Positions 12,330 to 24,243 of a stretch of DNA of 64,000 bases are shown here, in pieces (the first letter of the stretch is position 1; each line of letters opens with the position of its first letter). The stretch covers positions 43,964,094 through 44,028,093 of the forward strand of contig CM067306.1 of assembly GCA_034231615.1 (NCBI GenBank), in the 5' to 3' direction. Under the pieces are notes generated by a model that worked only from the letters and a program-made list of their open reading frames with translations, did not search any database and was not told where the DNA came from. The position numbers were made by a program, and so were the translations under genes. This stretch comes from Meghimatium bilineatum (Eukaryota; Mollusca; Gastropoda; Stylommatophora; Philomycidae).

Positions 12330-13572
12330 ATACTGAGGAAACAGTTTCTAAACTGCATGGGCAGTTGTTGTGGAAACCATACGTACAGTCATATGGCAGT
12401 CTAGAACTAGTATTGGAACAAAGTGAGATTAGAGTAGAATAATGAAATGTTTTATTATTCTCATTAAGTTTATACCTTAACGTGTATATTATTCATTGAA
12501 AGTGTTATAATCGTTTCAATAATGCTTTGACATTGCACATTTTATATTCATGATCTGACGTCCGTCTCGGAGATGCTCTGGAATTTGATATTCATATTAA
12601 AAGTCATTCTTATATTGAGACAAGAATTGCCTTTGTGATTATTTGATGTCAAGAAGATTTCTACAGGTTTATACCTGGACACATCACAAGAGATTCCAGA
12701 AATAGTATTGTCTAAGACGCTTTCTCAACCTTGTACTGTTGTGACAATCATATAATCACTATCACACTAAAGTGACGACACTAGCATCGTCACTTGTTAC
12801 TCTGTCACTGTAACTCGGTTGAAAGACAAGCATCCTTGCTTTACTGTAACACTCATTCCTGTCACGTTACTGACAGACCTTTCTCTACATGAAGACCGCT
12901 TATCTGTCACATTTGGAAGACGCTTGCCTGGCATACGGACGTTGTAGCCAATCCATTGAAGTTGGGACCTAGTCAGCAAGGCATGCATGCTTTGCATACG
13001 GATTTTTTAAAGAATTTTCATGTCTGGTGCTCGCTCCTACCAACGTATTCTCATGAGGTTTTTTAGGCACCAAAGGTGGAAAGAGTTACGCTGTCGAACG
13101 TGTCTCGCATAGACAGTTCAGGATGACGCAGCATAAAGCAGTGTTAGTAGAACCACTGCGAGGTACACGTCCAACGTAGTTGTCAAACTGTGATCAAGAC
13201 TGATCCTGACGTTGGCACGAAGGCTCCCGAATGTCGCACTGTTGCGAGCAATGCGCAGGAAATAGCATACACTAACATCCAAAAATAGAAATACAGAATA
13301 TAGCATACACTAAAAATGCACATTGACAGTTATATCTATGCCTATGTGATTTGAAGGAATACGTTTAAAAGAACAGAATAAAATTAACAGACTCGATTTG
13401 TTCTTCTAATACACGAACGACTTTAATCTGTTTTAAGTTTCTACAAATTAACACACACAAAAAGAAACGTCTCTGGGATCGAACGTCATTCACGTCAAAT
13501 ATGTAGGATGATATCCACTAAGATACGGAGACGATATGCCTAAACGAGTAACAGTGTACATTTATAATTGTT
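12330..13572. other. No recognised gene
   Basis: Unassigned sequence between the minisatellite and the LINE fragment at 13,584. Short ORFs show no domain. Confidence 0.55.
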
Positions 13573-13583
13573 ATCATAATCTT

Positions 13584-14414
13584 TCCTGGATGAGGAATAT
13601 CCGCAAGATATATGGGTCAGATTATACACAGATGGGTCAGCACAGAATGCTGTGAGGAATGGAGGTGCAGGTGTATATATAGAATATCCACACAAGCCTA
13701 GAGATACAATCAGAACACCGACAGGAAAATTATGCAATAATTATGATGCAGAAATCCAGGCAATTAGTGTGGCAGCTAAAAAAACTGCTGAACTCCAACT
13801 CTGGCCTACAGCATGTGGTATTCCTGACAGATGCAAGGTCAGTGCTTCAAGCTCTCCAGTCTGGAAAACTAACAGACTTGAAAAAAACTACTTAGCGAAT
13901 TGTCGTACCAGTATAGGGTAACCATGCAGTGGATACCCTCTCACTGTAGAATACCAGGAAATGAAAAAGCAGACCAACTGGCTAAGGAAGGTGCTGCCGA
14001 AGACCAACCAGATATACCAATCACCTACCATCAGAAAAAACAGATGATCAAGTCAATAAGAAAGCCACAAACACCAACACAAGATGACTATCACATTATT
14101 AACAGATCAGAACAAGTTATAATTCTACGTCTCAGAACAGGACACAACCGACTCCGCAGTCACATGTATACAAAGTTCAAGATTGGCAACACGGCCATGT
14201 GTACATGTGGACAGGCAGCGCAGAGTGCCAAACTTATACTTCAAGAGTGTTCTGAGCATGAAACGCTGAGGCAGACATATTGGCCAGAGGAAACAACACT
14301 GGAATCAAAGCTCTGTGGGACACTGTATGAACTACAAAAGACAGTGAGCTTTATTAAGGAGACAGAATTACAGATATAGACATGTTTCAAGTGAATGAAA
14401 GAAGAAGAAGAAGA
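13584..14414 (+). mobile_element. 5'-truncated LINE, RNase H domain only, with 11-bp target duplication
   Basis: The fragment starts immediately before the RNase H domain. YTDGSAQNA carries the first catalytic Asp, DAEIQAISVAAKK the Glu helix, a short break leads to a LQALQSGKLTDL-like region, and WIPSHCRIPGNEKADQLA carries the last motif. A C-terminal zinc-binding-like part follows (GHNRLRSHMY, CTCGQAAQSAK, LQECSEHE). The 3' end is a GAA repeat. The flanks are identical 11-bp copies of ATCATAATCTT (13,573-13,583 and 14,415-14,425), showing target-primed insertion. Frameshifts near 13,810-13,900 inactivate it. Near-identical copies are at 15,404-15,770 and, on the minus strand, 63,195-64,000. 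Confidence 0.9.
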
Positions 14415-14429
14415 ATCATAATCTTGTTA

Positions 14430-15400
14430 TTACGCAACGTTCACTATGACATTTTGTGACTATGATCGATCGATATAATTGTACAAACATGCAAGTAAGT
14501 ACTTTTGTAGAATATTCAGAGGTAAAAGTCATATTAGTAAACAGTCATATTAATAGTCAGTTATGCCGGACTAAAGGACAATTATTACCAGCTTCTATAT
14601 TTCTCATTTTTACGGCCCCGTAGCGAATGACTTCATATGTAACCGTGCCACATTTCATTCTAATCGATCAAGTCGTTGAGATTTCTATAGAGAACAACAA
14701 AACGAATTGTTTCATTTACACACACACACACACGCACGCGCGCACGCATGCACACACACATATATATATTTGTATAATTAGATAAGTAAAATGATATTTT
14801 TCTTCTTCGTGTTTGCAGTTTGACATATCTACAGAGCAAGTCCAGTCTTCTTAATGAATGTTGCTGTATTTGAATGCTCCTCGGTACTCCCATACAGCTT
14901 TCTCTGGACATCAGTCTATGTGGGCCATTGTTTCACATTTAACTGATTTAGTGTATATAGTATTGCAGGATATGTTCCGCTGTCTGTACTACCTACCCAC
15001 ATGTACACAGAGGTGATGGAACCTATCTTCTATCTATTTATACACTGTGACACATTTGTGCCTAGCGGCGTAGTGGTTCTAGCGGCTGAGTTCTCTGGAA
15101 ATCACCTCCCTGTGTGCTGTATGAAGGCTTGTTCACGTAGCCTCGGATTTCTGTGGTTAATCGTTTACATGGTCTTTCTCTCACTTTATAACAGGAGTGT
15201 CTATGTATCACTGCTATTTGTGGAATACCATTCTTAGTCCAGTCTTAGTCTATTTAAATGATATTTGAAAATGTACGTCAGCGAAACGGCGTCGGCGAAT
15301 TATCTTCGTCGACGTATAGTAATAATAATAAGACCGATAACCCGTAAGTACCGTAGGGGTGACACGCTGGATATATAAGCACAAAACATTCTCCAAACAA
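14430..15400. other. No recognised gene; short CA/TA microsatellite
   Basis: A mixed CA, CG and TA dinucleotide tract lies at 14,717-14,772. The rest is unassigned, and the ORF at 15,001-15,237 has no domain. Confidence 0.55.
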
Positions 15401-15403
15401 CTC

Positions 15404-15770
15404 AAGTCAATAAGAAAAGCCACAAACACCAACAAAGGATGAGTATCACATTATGAACAAATCAGAACAATATGTAATTCTACGCCTCAGAACGGAACAC
15501 AACCGACTCAGCAGTCACATGTACATAGAATTCATGATTGGCAACGCGACAATGTTTACATGTGGTCAGGCAGCACAGAGTGTCAAGCATATACTTCAAG
15601 AGCGTTCCGAGTATGAAACGATGATGCAAACATATTGGCCAGAGGAAATAACACTGGAATCAAAGTTATATGGTCCACTGTATGAACTACAAAAGACTGA
15701 CTTATATTCAGAAGAAAGAATTACAGATATAGACATGTTTCAAGTGAATGAAAAAAGAAGTCATTCGAAC
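15404..15770 (+). mobile_element. LINE fragment, C-terminus after RNase H
   Basis: This is the same family as 13,584-14,414, starting in the linker after RNase H and keeping the C-terminal region (LRLRTEHNRLSSHMY, CGQAAQSVKHILQE, TYWPEEITLESKL). The tail is degenerate (GTGAATGAAAAAAGAAG). It is more diverged than the copy at 13.6 kb, and no clear target duplication was seen. Confidence 0.85.
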
Positions 15771-16008
15771 GAGTGTAGAATAATCATCCCTCCCCCGACC
15801 AACAATTCATTGATGTTATCAATCCAGGATTTGTTCTGTTCGTCTCTCCTTTTTTCACCCTCGACTGTTAACACGTCCCAACTCCTTGTGATAAGGACAA
15901 TAATATTTCAGCATAACTGTAACTTTTAATAACTGTAGCAGCAGTGTGAGAAAACAAATACAATATGGCACATGTATGGTGAGAGAAATTGTAACATAAA
16001 AAACCCAC

Positions 16009-16107
16009 CTGTCCATTGCAGTAGCAAGTAGCACGTAGGATGAAGCATACATGGCTACGACCTGGAGGTACTTGACGAGGACGCATAAGAAAGACCCTCC
16101 CTCAAAC
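16009..16107 (-). CDS. Oxytocin/vasopressin-family GPCR, exon 2 (ECL1-TM3-DR)
   Basis: This 99-bp exon follows an acceptor (GTTACAG|G) and ends at a GTGGGT donor. It translates as R-F-E-G-G-S-F-L-C and continues through VKYLQVVAMYASSYV to ATAMDR. It contains the TM3 cysteine (C3.25) that disulphide-bonds to ECL2, the family-typical K-Y-L-Q peptide-contacting stretch, and the D-R of the DRY motif; the Arg codon is split by the next intron. Entry phase (one base) and exit phase (two bases) match exon 1 exactly, so the two exons join without a frame change. The longer open frame around it (15,855-16,121) is readthrough into intron sequence. No exon carrying TM4 was recognised between here and base 1, so the rest of the gene is probably left of the window. 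Confidence 0.9.
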
Positions 16108-16249
16108 CTGTAACATCGCATAAACGTGTGGTTAGTATTCGCTTTTGATTACTGTTTTATTATAGTATGGGCATTATTTCTAAAGTTTGTTTTAGAATGT
16201 TTATCACTATTGAAAATTGTGACTTGAATTCCTACCATTTTCTCTACAT

Positions 16250-16400
16250 ACTATTTGTCCAGGGCTGTAAATGCACCTTCTTTACACACTATTAGCCTAG
16301 AGTTGTAAATACAACTTTTCTACACACAATTAACCCAGAGCTATAAATGCATAGTCTCTTACGCACTAATAGTCCAGGACTTACATACACCTTCTCTATA
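16250..16400. repeat. Degenerate ~50-bp tandem repeat
   Basis: About three and a half imperfect units carrying CCAGGGCTGTAAATGCACC-type and TACACACTATTAG-type segments. They lie in intron 1 about 150 bp upstream of exon 2 (gene orientation). Confidence 0.7.
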
Positions 16401-16429
16401 AAATAACATTTAAACACCAAAATAACACT

Positions 16430-16890
16430 ATTCAAACCGATTATTATGCCAACGATGTGCTACCAATGCCAAACATGGACAACGACAGCACAAGACAAAC
16501 GTAAGCTTGTGATAGATGAAATGGCGTGCTTACGCAGAATCCTAGGAATATCGTTAAGAGATAGGGTGAGGAATGAGGACATCCGATAAAAAACCGACAC
16601 CACCCCAATCTTAGAATACATCAGGAGACAACAGATCAAAACAGATCAAATGGTTTGCACACATCAACAGACTACCATCAAACAGCATACCACAGCATGT
16701 TATACTACACAGATACAGCGAAGGCAGACCTAAAGGCCGATCACGAAAACGATGGACCACTGAAATAAAAGAGACGACAAATTACATAATATACTCAGCA
16801 CATAAGAGGACAGTCTCAAGAAAACTCTTCTACCCATGACGCCGAAAGACAACAAAAGGCTTCAGCGAATAGATAGATAGATAGTTGAAT
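16430..16890 (+). pseudogene. RTE-like LINE 3' end with GATA tail
   Basis: The RT C-terminal motif region is visible (LPMPNMDND/CYQCQTW-type, MACLRRILGIS, RVRNEDIR, GRPKGRSRKRW). The end is ...CAGCGAATAGATAGATAGATAG. The frame is broken several times. A second tail of the same family is at 26,680-26,825. Confidence 0.75.
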
Positions 16891-17570
16891 CCGTATTGGC
16901 TTATATTGGCTTATTGGAACACATATTGGCTTATTGACTAACAAACTATTGTTCACTGAATAACACAGTTTCCAAAGTCACAGGAAAAAAAATCTCGTCA
17001 TGTGGTCATTGTGACGTCACATTGTAACATATAGGGACTTTCCAGTCATGAGAATTAATTATCATAAATTAATTCTAAGCTAATGATTAGTCTGAAGCCA
17101 ACGTCCAAAACAACAAGTGAGTCGTTAATAAAAGATCAAAGGCAAGATCCTCAGCAGCGAATGACCGTTGCTGATGTCAATGAAATCTTATGTTGAATCG
17201 TTTTGACGTCAAGAGCAGATACATTTCAAAGCAGGAATGAACCTATGATTATCTTTCTGCTATGTTTATAGTAAATAACTAAATTTGTGTGCGCTATTCA
17301 AGTTGTTTAATCAAGGGAATGGTCACCGTGCATTTTGGCGTATATTGCCCCTACTACACTGGTAAAAATTAAGTAATGACGTTGGTTTGTAAAATATATG
17401 CTCCAAGAAGAACTGGCAATCCTAAAAAGGAATGTTAGGAGTGCTGGTAGTGACTACTTCATTTGTAAAGATCCCTGAGAAGGACTGACATAATTTATAC
17501 TGATATATGCGCAATGGTCGTTTAATGCATAACATCAGCCCCCATAGGCCCATGGGATAGAAAGATACAC
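16890..17570. other. No recognised gene
   Basis: Unassigned intronic sequence with small direct repeats of TATTGGCTTATTG near 16,895-16,945. Confidence 0.5.
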
Positions 17571-17571
17571 A

Positions 17572-17690
17572 GACATACTAGACAGACAAAACAGACATCC
17601 AGACCAGACAGACAAGACAGACCAGATAGAGAGTTAGATAGATTCGATGGATGGATGGATGGTTAGACAGACAGACAGGCAAATAAAGTA
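17572..17690. repeat. GACA/GGAT tetranucleotide-rich tract
   Basis: Irregular microsatellite of GACA and CAGA units with a short GGAT run (17,648-17,662). Confidence 0.8.
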
Positions 17691-17759
17691 GAAGGACCTA
17701 CTTACTATGAACTATATAATAACTGATACATATTTTCTGAGAATCATTTAACGGGCGAT

Positions 17760-18345
17760 GACTTAATGAGACCCATGTCATCTTTAAGTGACACATAGTT
17801 ACTCATGCACTCACTAAATGGCAATAGTTACTGAGACCCACAGAAAGAGACATTCTTACTGAAACTCATGTAGTCATTGACAGAAACGACTTACATACTT
17901 CGATCCATGTACTCAGTAACTAGCTCAGAGTTACTGAGACACATGGCCTCACCAACTTGTACAGCGTTACTGAGACCTATATGCCCGATAACTGACACGG
18001 AGTTACTGAGACTTACGTGCTCGCAAACTGATACGGAGCTACTGAGGCACATGTGCCCGCTAACTGATACGGTGTTACTGAGACACATGAGCCCACTAAC
18101 TGACACGTAGATTACTAAGACCCATGTATACGCTAACTGACAAGGAGTTACTGAACGACATGTACCCATTAATTGACACGGAGTTACTAAGACACATGTA
18201 GCCACTATCGACACCGAGATTACTGAGACCCATGTACCAACTAACTAACACGGAAGTTACTGAGACCCTTGTTCTCACCAACTAGCACAGCGTTTCTGAG
18301 ATCCATGTACTCACTAACTGATTTTGAGGTTACTGAGACCCATGT
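17760..18345. repeat. 45-bp minisatellite, about 12 degenerate units
   Basis: Units resemble ACGGAGTTACTGAGACACAT followed by a GTRCYCRCTAACTGAC segment. Because 45 is a multiple of three, both strands give open frames with a 15-residue repeat (LLRHMCPLTDTxLLR on the plus strand). These ORFs are products of the repeat rather than evidence of a gene. Confidence 0.9.
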
Positions 18346-18349
18346 CCTC

Positions 18350-19170
18350 ATGCACGTGGTGCGTTCCATACACTATATACTATATACCCTGAGACTTATA
18401 GACTGGTACAAAGAATTAATCAGCCTCACTGACTGCGACATGACGTATTCAGACACAAAATCACCCGGACAAATGAGATGAATCATTGTATCAAGCAGGA
18501 AGAATCAGATCTCTTATAGAACTCGTGAGATAGAAGGTATGATAAATAGCTTCCAGTACTACGGCTGGGATTATATACTATCGGATTGCTTCTAAGGGTT
18601 GGGCGAGTTAACAAGGGATCATATTATCTGATGTAAATAATTTAATCCTGAGAGATTTATTACAACAAAAGCAACGCAATTGATTAGATAGAATGAAGTT
18701 TGTAAAGGAAACAGTATAGAATAATATAGATCTGACATATTGTTAAAGTTATACCTTCTTTATTCGCTCATAATATATCTTCTTTATAGTCAACTATTGA
18801 ATTTCCATAGTAAGATACTGGATTTCCACCTCACAGATTATAGTCAAGAAAGTGTGTGGTAATAACATTGTTAAGCCTAGTGCTATGTCGTTATCATATG
18901 CAGATTACAGCCTCTGGTTATAATTTTATATATATATATAATGTGTGATTCTATATCTAATACACATGATACTACATCGCAGTCTCTCAGTCTCGACCAC
19001 AGATTTATATAAGTGATTCAATTTCATCAAAAGAACTGAAATAGTACTTCCACATCATCTCTTTTCCATCACATACTATACCAACATTTCTACTGTCCTA
19101 CAGATTAACACTCATAGGTGTACTAATACCATAAAAAATCACACTCACAAAAGTACTATAACCATATACA
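18350..19170. other. No recognised gene
   Basis: AT-rich unassigned sequence with short TA runs (18,930-18,940 and 19,168-19,182). Confidence 0.5.
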
Positions 19171-19175
19171 TATAT

Positions 19176-20915
19176 ATATATATTCCCAGACAAACTATAC
19201 CGGACAAAATATACAAGACAAAATATCCCTAAGACAAAATATCCCTAGACAAAATATACCCAGACAAAATAAACCAAGACAAAATATTCCCAGGACAAAA
19301 TATTCCCAGAGAAAATATTCCAGACAAGTGTATCAGAAAAAAATATTTCCAGACAAAATATACCTGGCAAAATATTCCAGACAGAATATCCCCACATAGA
19401 AAAACATTAAGAAAAACGTTATAGTAATAGTAACATAGAAAAATTGGTGACGTATTTTATGACAACTAGGAGATATGGCACGTTTTATGCAAACATAAGA
19501 TGTAAACATAGTATGATATCTTGTATACAAACATACCGTGGAGAGATATGGAGTGACTAAGTCTGTGAAAATAACACCTTTATTGTTCAAATTATTTTGT
19601 TTCCACAAACTAGAAAAGTAAAATTACAAACATAGGCTGGACACAAAAGTGTCACTAGACTAAGTCTTCTATGTAAACATACTCCCTTGACATCTGTGTT
19701 GTCAGTGCGTATCTCTAAGATAGTCAATAGGAGGGTCTCGGGTCATGCAAAACTAAAAAAAAACTGGGAAGTAACGGAAATTCATCTCCATCTTCAATAG
19801 TTACTGATTTCGAATTAGCTGCAAGAAAAGCTTTTGAATATGCATTTCCACGAGCTCAAGTATCAGGATGTTTTTTTTTAATTTGCACGAAAACTAAAGT
19901 CTCAGGGTAAAACGGCGCTCTACATCTCTGATGAATATTATTCAGTCAAAGTCAAACAACTGATGGCTGTGGCATTCGTACCAGAAATTGATGTCATTAC
20001 TGTTTTCGAACAACTCACCGGTATTGATAGTTTCTCAGATCTGGATTTCCTCATCGATTACTTCGAATATTTCTACATTGGACGGATTCGTCGTGGTCGC
20101 CGTTCGCAGCCTCGATTTCCAGTGATCCTTTGGAATCAACACAATCGTGTCATGAATAAACTGCCAAGAAACAACAACGCTGTTGAAATGCACAATGCAT
20201 TTAACTCAATGGTTAATGTATTTCATCTAACAGCAGCAAGACTTGCCATGAAGTTACAGCAGCAACAATATACATCTGCACTTTTGAGAAGTCAGATTGC
20301 CACTGATCAACCAACAACAAAGAAACGAAAAGTTTACCAACCTGTCGATGATGCTATTAAACAATGATTGAACGATACAATCCAGCAGAACCTATCAACT
20401 TCTTGAAAAACATAGCACGTGTTTTGAACATTAATGTTGTATAGTTAACTCAAGTAAAGAACTTAGTTTCATGTCTATCATTTATGAGAAAATTAACAAC
20501 ATTTGAAGATTTTATTATAATTATTTACTATTGTTCATTAGTGTTGATTACAGTTTGCATGAAATATTAAATATATTACCTTTGCATTTAGTCTTAGGGA
20601 TATTTTTTCTGGTATATTTTGTCTGAAATATTTTTTCTGGTATATTTTGTCTGGAATATTTTGTCTCGAATATTTTGTCCGGTATATTTTGTATGCAATA
20701 TTTTGTCTGGTATATTTTGTCAGGGAATATTTTGTCTGAAATATTTTGTCCGGTATAGTTTGTCTGGGAATATTTTGACCTAGGAATATTTTGCTTTGGA
20801 ATACTTTGTCTGGGTATATTTTGTCTAGGAATATTTTGTCTTGGGAATATTTTGTCTGGTATATTTGGTCCGGTATATTTTGTCTGGGAATATTTTGTCC
20901 AGTTATCGTTCTTCT
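19176..20915 (+). mobile_element. MULE-like DNA transposon with repeat-array terminal inverted repeats
   Basis: A transposase remnant (19,750-20,367) is flanked by two arrays of the same short motif in opposite orientations. At left (19,176-19,400) the units read GACAAAATATTCCCA or GACAAAATATACC. At right (20,580-20,915) they read GGAATATTTTGTC or GGTATATTTTGTC. Each unit is about 13-17 bp, with at least 12 units at left and 20 at right. The arrays therefore act as extended terminal inverted repeats about 1.2 kb apart, and the whole is about 1.74 kb. The retained coding part is too short for an autonomous MULE, so this copy is a deletion derivative. Exact ends and target duplication were not resolved. 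Confidence 0.75.
19750..20367 (+). pseudogene. MULE-type transposase, C-terminal fragment
   Basis: The first part reads SSIVTDFELAARKAFEYAF and VSGCFF, matching the MULE region with a catalytic acidic residue (TDFE) followed by the GCxFH motif. A frameshift near 19,880 leads into the ORF 19,963-20,367, which carries LAFVP-type FEQLTG, DYFEYFYIGRIRRGRR, FPVILWNQHNRV and LPRNNNAVEMHNAFNS. That block is the conserved C-terminal part of MULE transposases. The DNA-binding N-terminus (often FLYWCH or WRKY-like zinc finger) and the first catalytic Asp are absent. It ends in a KKRKVYQP basic stretch. The enzyme would have cut and pasted the element; this copy cannot. Confidence 0.8.
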
Positions 20916-20924
20916 TCTTCTTCT

Positions 20925-22110
20925 GCGTTCGCTCTCATATAACCACAACGAATATATCGTGTGATTTCCGCCGGGGAGCGTGACGTACGTTGTGCTGCAA
21001 GTTCCACAGTAGAACTGCGTTATTTGCACCTCGGTTGGCCACTTGTGGTCAGGACGTCCGAGGTCCAGCACATCCGTTTTCGTCATGCCTTTAATTCGGG
21101 TAGGCTTCCCTAGTCCGTGACAGCCTGTCTATCTGTCGCCTGGCACGCTGGTGTGTAGTGACCATTCGTCTAGACGATTGTCATTCACGTCTATCTCGCA
21201 CGAGGTGTTCCACCGTCTATGAACTCACCTCGTGCAATTGGACGTACTGTGCCTGTGCCCATCGGGTACTGAACCGTTTCGCATCCGCTAGCCTGGTTCC
21301 GTATGAGGAAGAACTCGTCAGAAGTGTTGGACCCTGGCTCGTTCGCCCTCCTACCGGAGGCGTCGTTCACAGACATCGTGAACCCCTCGTCCAAGTTCGA
21401 GTCTCACACCATGCGTTTGAGAGCAAGGCGTTCTCGAGCTGAGCGACCTTGACCTAATAGCGCCTAAGCCCACCAGGTACTGAACCCTTTCACTCTGCAA
21501 GTGTATTTCCGGTATAGGAAAGCTTGACAGTAGAGTTGGGCCAAGACTGCCATCGTTGTCCCTTTTTTGCCTGAGCCCATCGGCTACGAAACCCTTTTTC
21601 TTTGCGAGCATGTTTCCGGTATAGGGAGGCTCGACATTAGAATTGGGTCAGGTCTTCTTGCTTTTCTGAACGCCCATGATTGGGTCTGGGTCTCTGCCTA
21701 TAAAGGAGCACAGGTAACAAGAAGCTCGTCTCGAGCTAACAGAGCTTGTTGTTCCCCTTTCCTAGGATCTTTTCACTTTCTATTTGCAGTTCGCGCTGCC
21801 CTCTGGCGCTGTTCTGCCCTTTCATTGTTTCATTGTACTCATTATGAAATCTATTTGTCTATCGCCATGCATCTACCTTTACTTGCCTTTTACGTTGGCC
21901 GATGTTCGGACTGACTAGCGTCACTGTATGTCGACAGTGCCACTGCATGTGGTGATGCTAGTGGTGTCGGAGATATTGCCTGTCTCTTATGCAGTCAAAT
22001 CTCTTTCCATTTGCTATTTCCACATTCTCGGATACGCTCTCCAAATGATTTAGCCAGAATCAGCACGAGCCGCTGTATTTATGTTTCCAGGGTGCACCGC
22101 GAGGAGGTAC
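20925..22110 (-). mobile_element. 1.2-kb noncoding interspersed repeat (R1), copy 1
   Basis: It aligns over its length with 60,002-61,190 (landmarks: TTTCCGCCGGG, TGTTCCACCGTCTATGAAC, GTTTCCAGGGTGCACCGCG). Inside are imperfect tandem units of about 105-110 bp, each with a GGTACTGAACC-type box and an AGGAAGGCTCGACA-type box. GC content is higher than in the surroundings. No known protein domain was found in any frame. The left edge carries a TTCTTCTTCTTCTTC run, a GAA tail if the element lies on the minus strand. It abuts the MULE right end. Confidence 0.75.
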
Positions 22111-22194
22111 GGTTACCATTCGATGTCGTTGGTCCATCGTCTTCTTTGACTTCCTCGTCTTCTCTTACCCAGCACTCTACCCTCTAGAATCAGC

Positions 22195-22610
22195 CTTTCG
22201 ATACCATCATGTCACTTTAAGTGTCCAAAGTACTGTAGCTTCCTTCTTATGATGGTATTTAGAAGCCACCCTTCGTTTAGTTTCAGTAATTTCAAAATTT
22301 AATACTATATGCAAACACATTTATAAATGTACTAATAATATAAACATCTACACTTATAAACGTACTAATGCATCGCTGCAGATAATTAACTCGTCTTTTC
22401 TCATTGGAACTGATGAATCGCTACCTCGCTTCATAAGCGACATAGCCGTTGTTTTGTCTTACTATGACCTGATAAATACTTTTGACATGATAATCAAGAT
22501 TCGCCTAATGTATTTTTGCAGATTACATGTGTCATTTGAAGGAGAACAGTTGTGCTTTTGTCTCAGTATTTTCAGAGAAAACATATATCTTGAATAAATT
22601 AACATTTCTG
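22195..22610. other. No recognised gene
   Basis: Unassigned sequence between the R1 repeat and a LINE fragment. Confidence 0.5.
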
Positions 22611-22689
22611 ATCATATTCTGTTAGCGTCTATCACACAATGTTGAAACAGGCCCAATTTAGATGGACCGAACATGTGTTGTTGTTGATA

Positions 22690-23335
22690 TTCCAGTAATT
22701 GCGAGCGATTAGCTCTTCCTTCCATTACGCAATCAGAGAGGAAAGTGGTGCATTCGTTCAGACGACAAGCAACTTCACAATGGAGATTCTTGCGGTGACC
22801 AAAGCTTTGCAATGGGTCTGCTCACAGACTGTCTGCGAGCATTCCTGTATACTCAGTGAATCCATGAACATGATTGTGAAAGTTCAGACGGGGTACGTTC
22901 GAGAACAGTGGCTGGATACAGTAAATAATTCCTGTGTGCGTACAGTGACTTTTATTTTTGTGCCGGGACACGCGGGAGTCCGGGGTAATGAAAGAGCAGA
23001 TAGGTTGGCCGCACACACTGCTACTACGGCTGTTGGTGGAGCGATGGATGCGACAGACATTTTGAATACCCTACGGGAAAACGCACGAACAAATGACTGT
23101 ACAAGTGACGATGACTCTTGTTCCATGATTAGAATGAAGGAACTTGGTTTGAAATGTGGTGTCGCTAGAAAGGAGAGTTTTCGTGGGCGAAAAAGAATGA
23201 TGGTCAATCAACAACGTACTGGGACTGTCAGTCAACGTGTAATATCGGATACACTCAAGGAAAGATCTGAGCACCTATGGACTTGTCCGGAGTGCAATGA
23301 CAATGATCCAACGACTAACTAACTAACTAACTAAT
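22690..23335 (+). pseudogene. 5'-truncated LINE: RNase H and C-terminus, TAAC tail
   Basis: One 207-residue frame (22,699-23,322) carries the RNase H Glu helix (NFTMEILAVTKALQW), SDSM-like LSESMNMIVKVQ, and the last catalytic block FVPGHAGVRGNERADRLA. A C-terminal part follows with ERSEHLWTCPECND. It ends in a CTAACTAACTAACTAA tail. This is the 3' end of the same family as the nearly complete LINE at 34,253-37,800. The frame is open although the element is truncated, so it is fairly young. The first catalytic Asp is lost with the truncation. Confidence 0.9.
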
Positions 23336-23505
23336 TGGGAAGTGGGGGTTTTTTCTCCATTATTTTATTTCAAACCAAGAAGACTAACTCTCAGCGGATT
23401 GCACGAAGACTAACTTTCAGCGGTGTGCAATGCTGCGACAAGAAAGTCTATTCAAAGAGAGTAAATTCTAGGGGATTTAAGGCTTTTCCACCACATACGG
23501 AGATG

Positions 23506-23640
23506 GAGTCATGGTAACGCTGACAGGAATTGAACCAGGTCCGTTCTAGCGGCAATGAATCGCTTTGCAACTCAGGTGAACAGGTTTCCCGTACTTGACC
23601 AACCACATTTGGAAGAAATCTAAATTTGTAAGCATTCACA
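23506..23640 (-). mobile_element. tRNA-like SINE (S2), copy 1
   Basis: On the minus strand an A-box-like GTTGGTCAAGTACGG is followed about 55 bp later by a B box (GGTTCAATTCC), with GCAAAGCGATTC between. The same segment occurs on the plus strand at 59,190-59,300. Full ends were not determined. Confidence 0.55.
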
Positions 23641-24240
23641 AATTGTTGATGAAGGCACATACACACTGGGCAAGGGACACATTATTTCCATGAAAGATCA
23701 TCATCTGCCAAAGTAGTTGCGATATTTAGAACTCAAGCTGGCTCCGTAAGGCCAGAGAAAAGAAGAAGCGTTTCAAAGACACTCTTAAGACATCACTGAC
23801 ACTTTAAAATAATCACAAATACATGAGAGACTCTTACACAAGAAATATTCGACTTGTTTCGCAGAATCAAGATTGCGCTGCAGCTGCAGAGAATCTCAGA
23901 CGCGATGCTGCACAACAAACGCGTGCCAGAGGAAAGGCAAGATCTGCTAATGTCCCACAGACTCCTGCCACATATGCTCAGAGTGCGATATACAAATTGT
24001 AGGCACGCATAGAGCTCATTAGTCACAGCCGGACACACAGTAGGCATCGTCTACATCATCATCCCAATTGCACTGTACTGCCATCGTCGACTGTTACAAA
24101 ACGGGCGAATCTGTTACAAATTTCAGAACAACATATTTTATGAGTAAATCCAGCATATTGTTTGGGAAGTTTGCGAAAAATTGGAAATGTGTTTGTGCGC
24201 AAAATGATCACATTTAGCTTACTTGGCGTTTCCTTCATAA
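23640..24240. other. No recognised gene
   Basis: Unassigned. Near 23,735-23,770 a GGCTCCGTAAGGCCAGAGAA segment with an AAGAAGAAG tract resembles a degraded LINE 3' tail. Confidence 0.4.
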
Positions 24241-24243
24241 CTT

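Noticed and set aside
15060-15125. Possible tRNA-like SINE head (TAGTGGTTCTAGCGG)
   Set aside because: No B box at a proper distance and no second copy in the window.
17877-18281. Repeat proteins on both strands
   Set aside because: Translation of a 45-bp minisatellite; no start context or non-repeat sequence.
20538-21086. 182-residue minus-strand ORF rich in DKIYQTKYSQ-like repeats
   Set aside because: It is the array-type terminal repeat of the MULE-like element read through into the R1 repeat.
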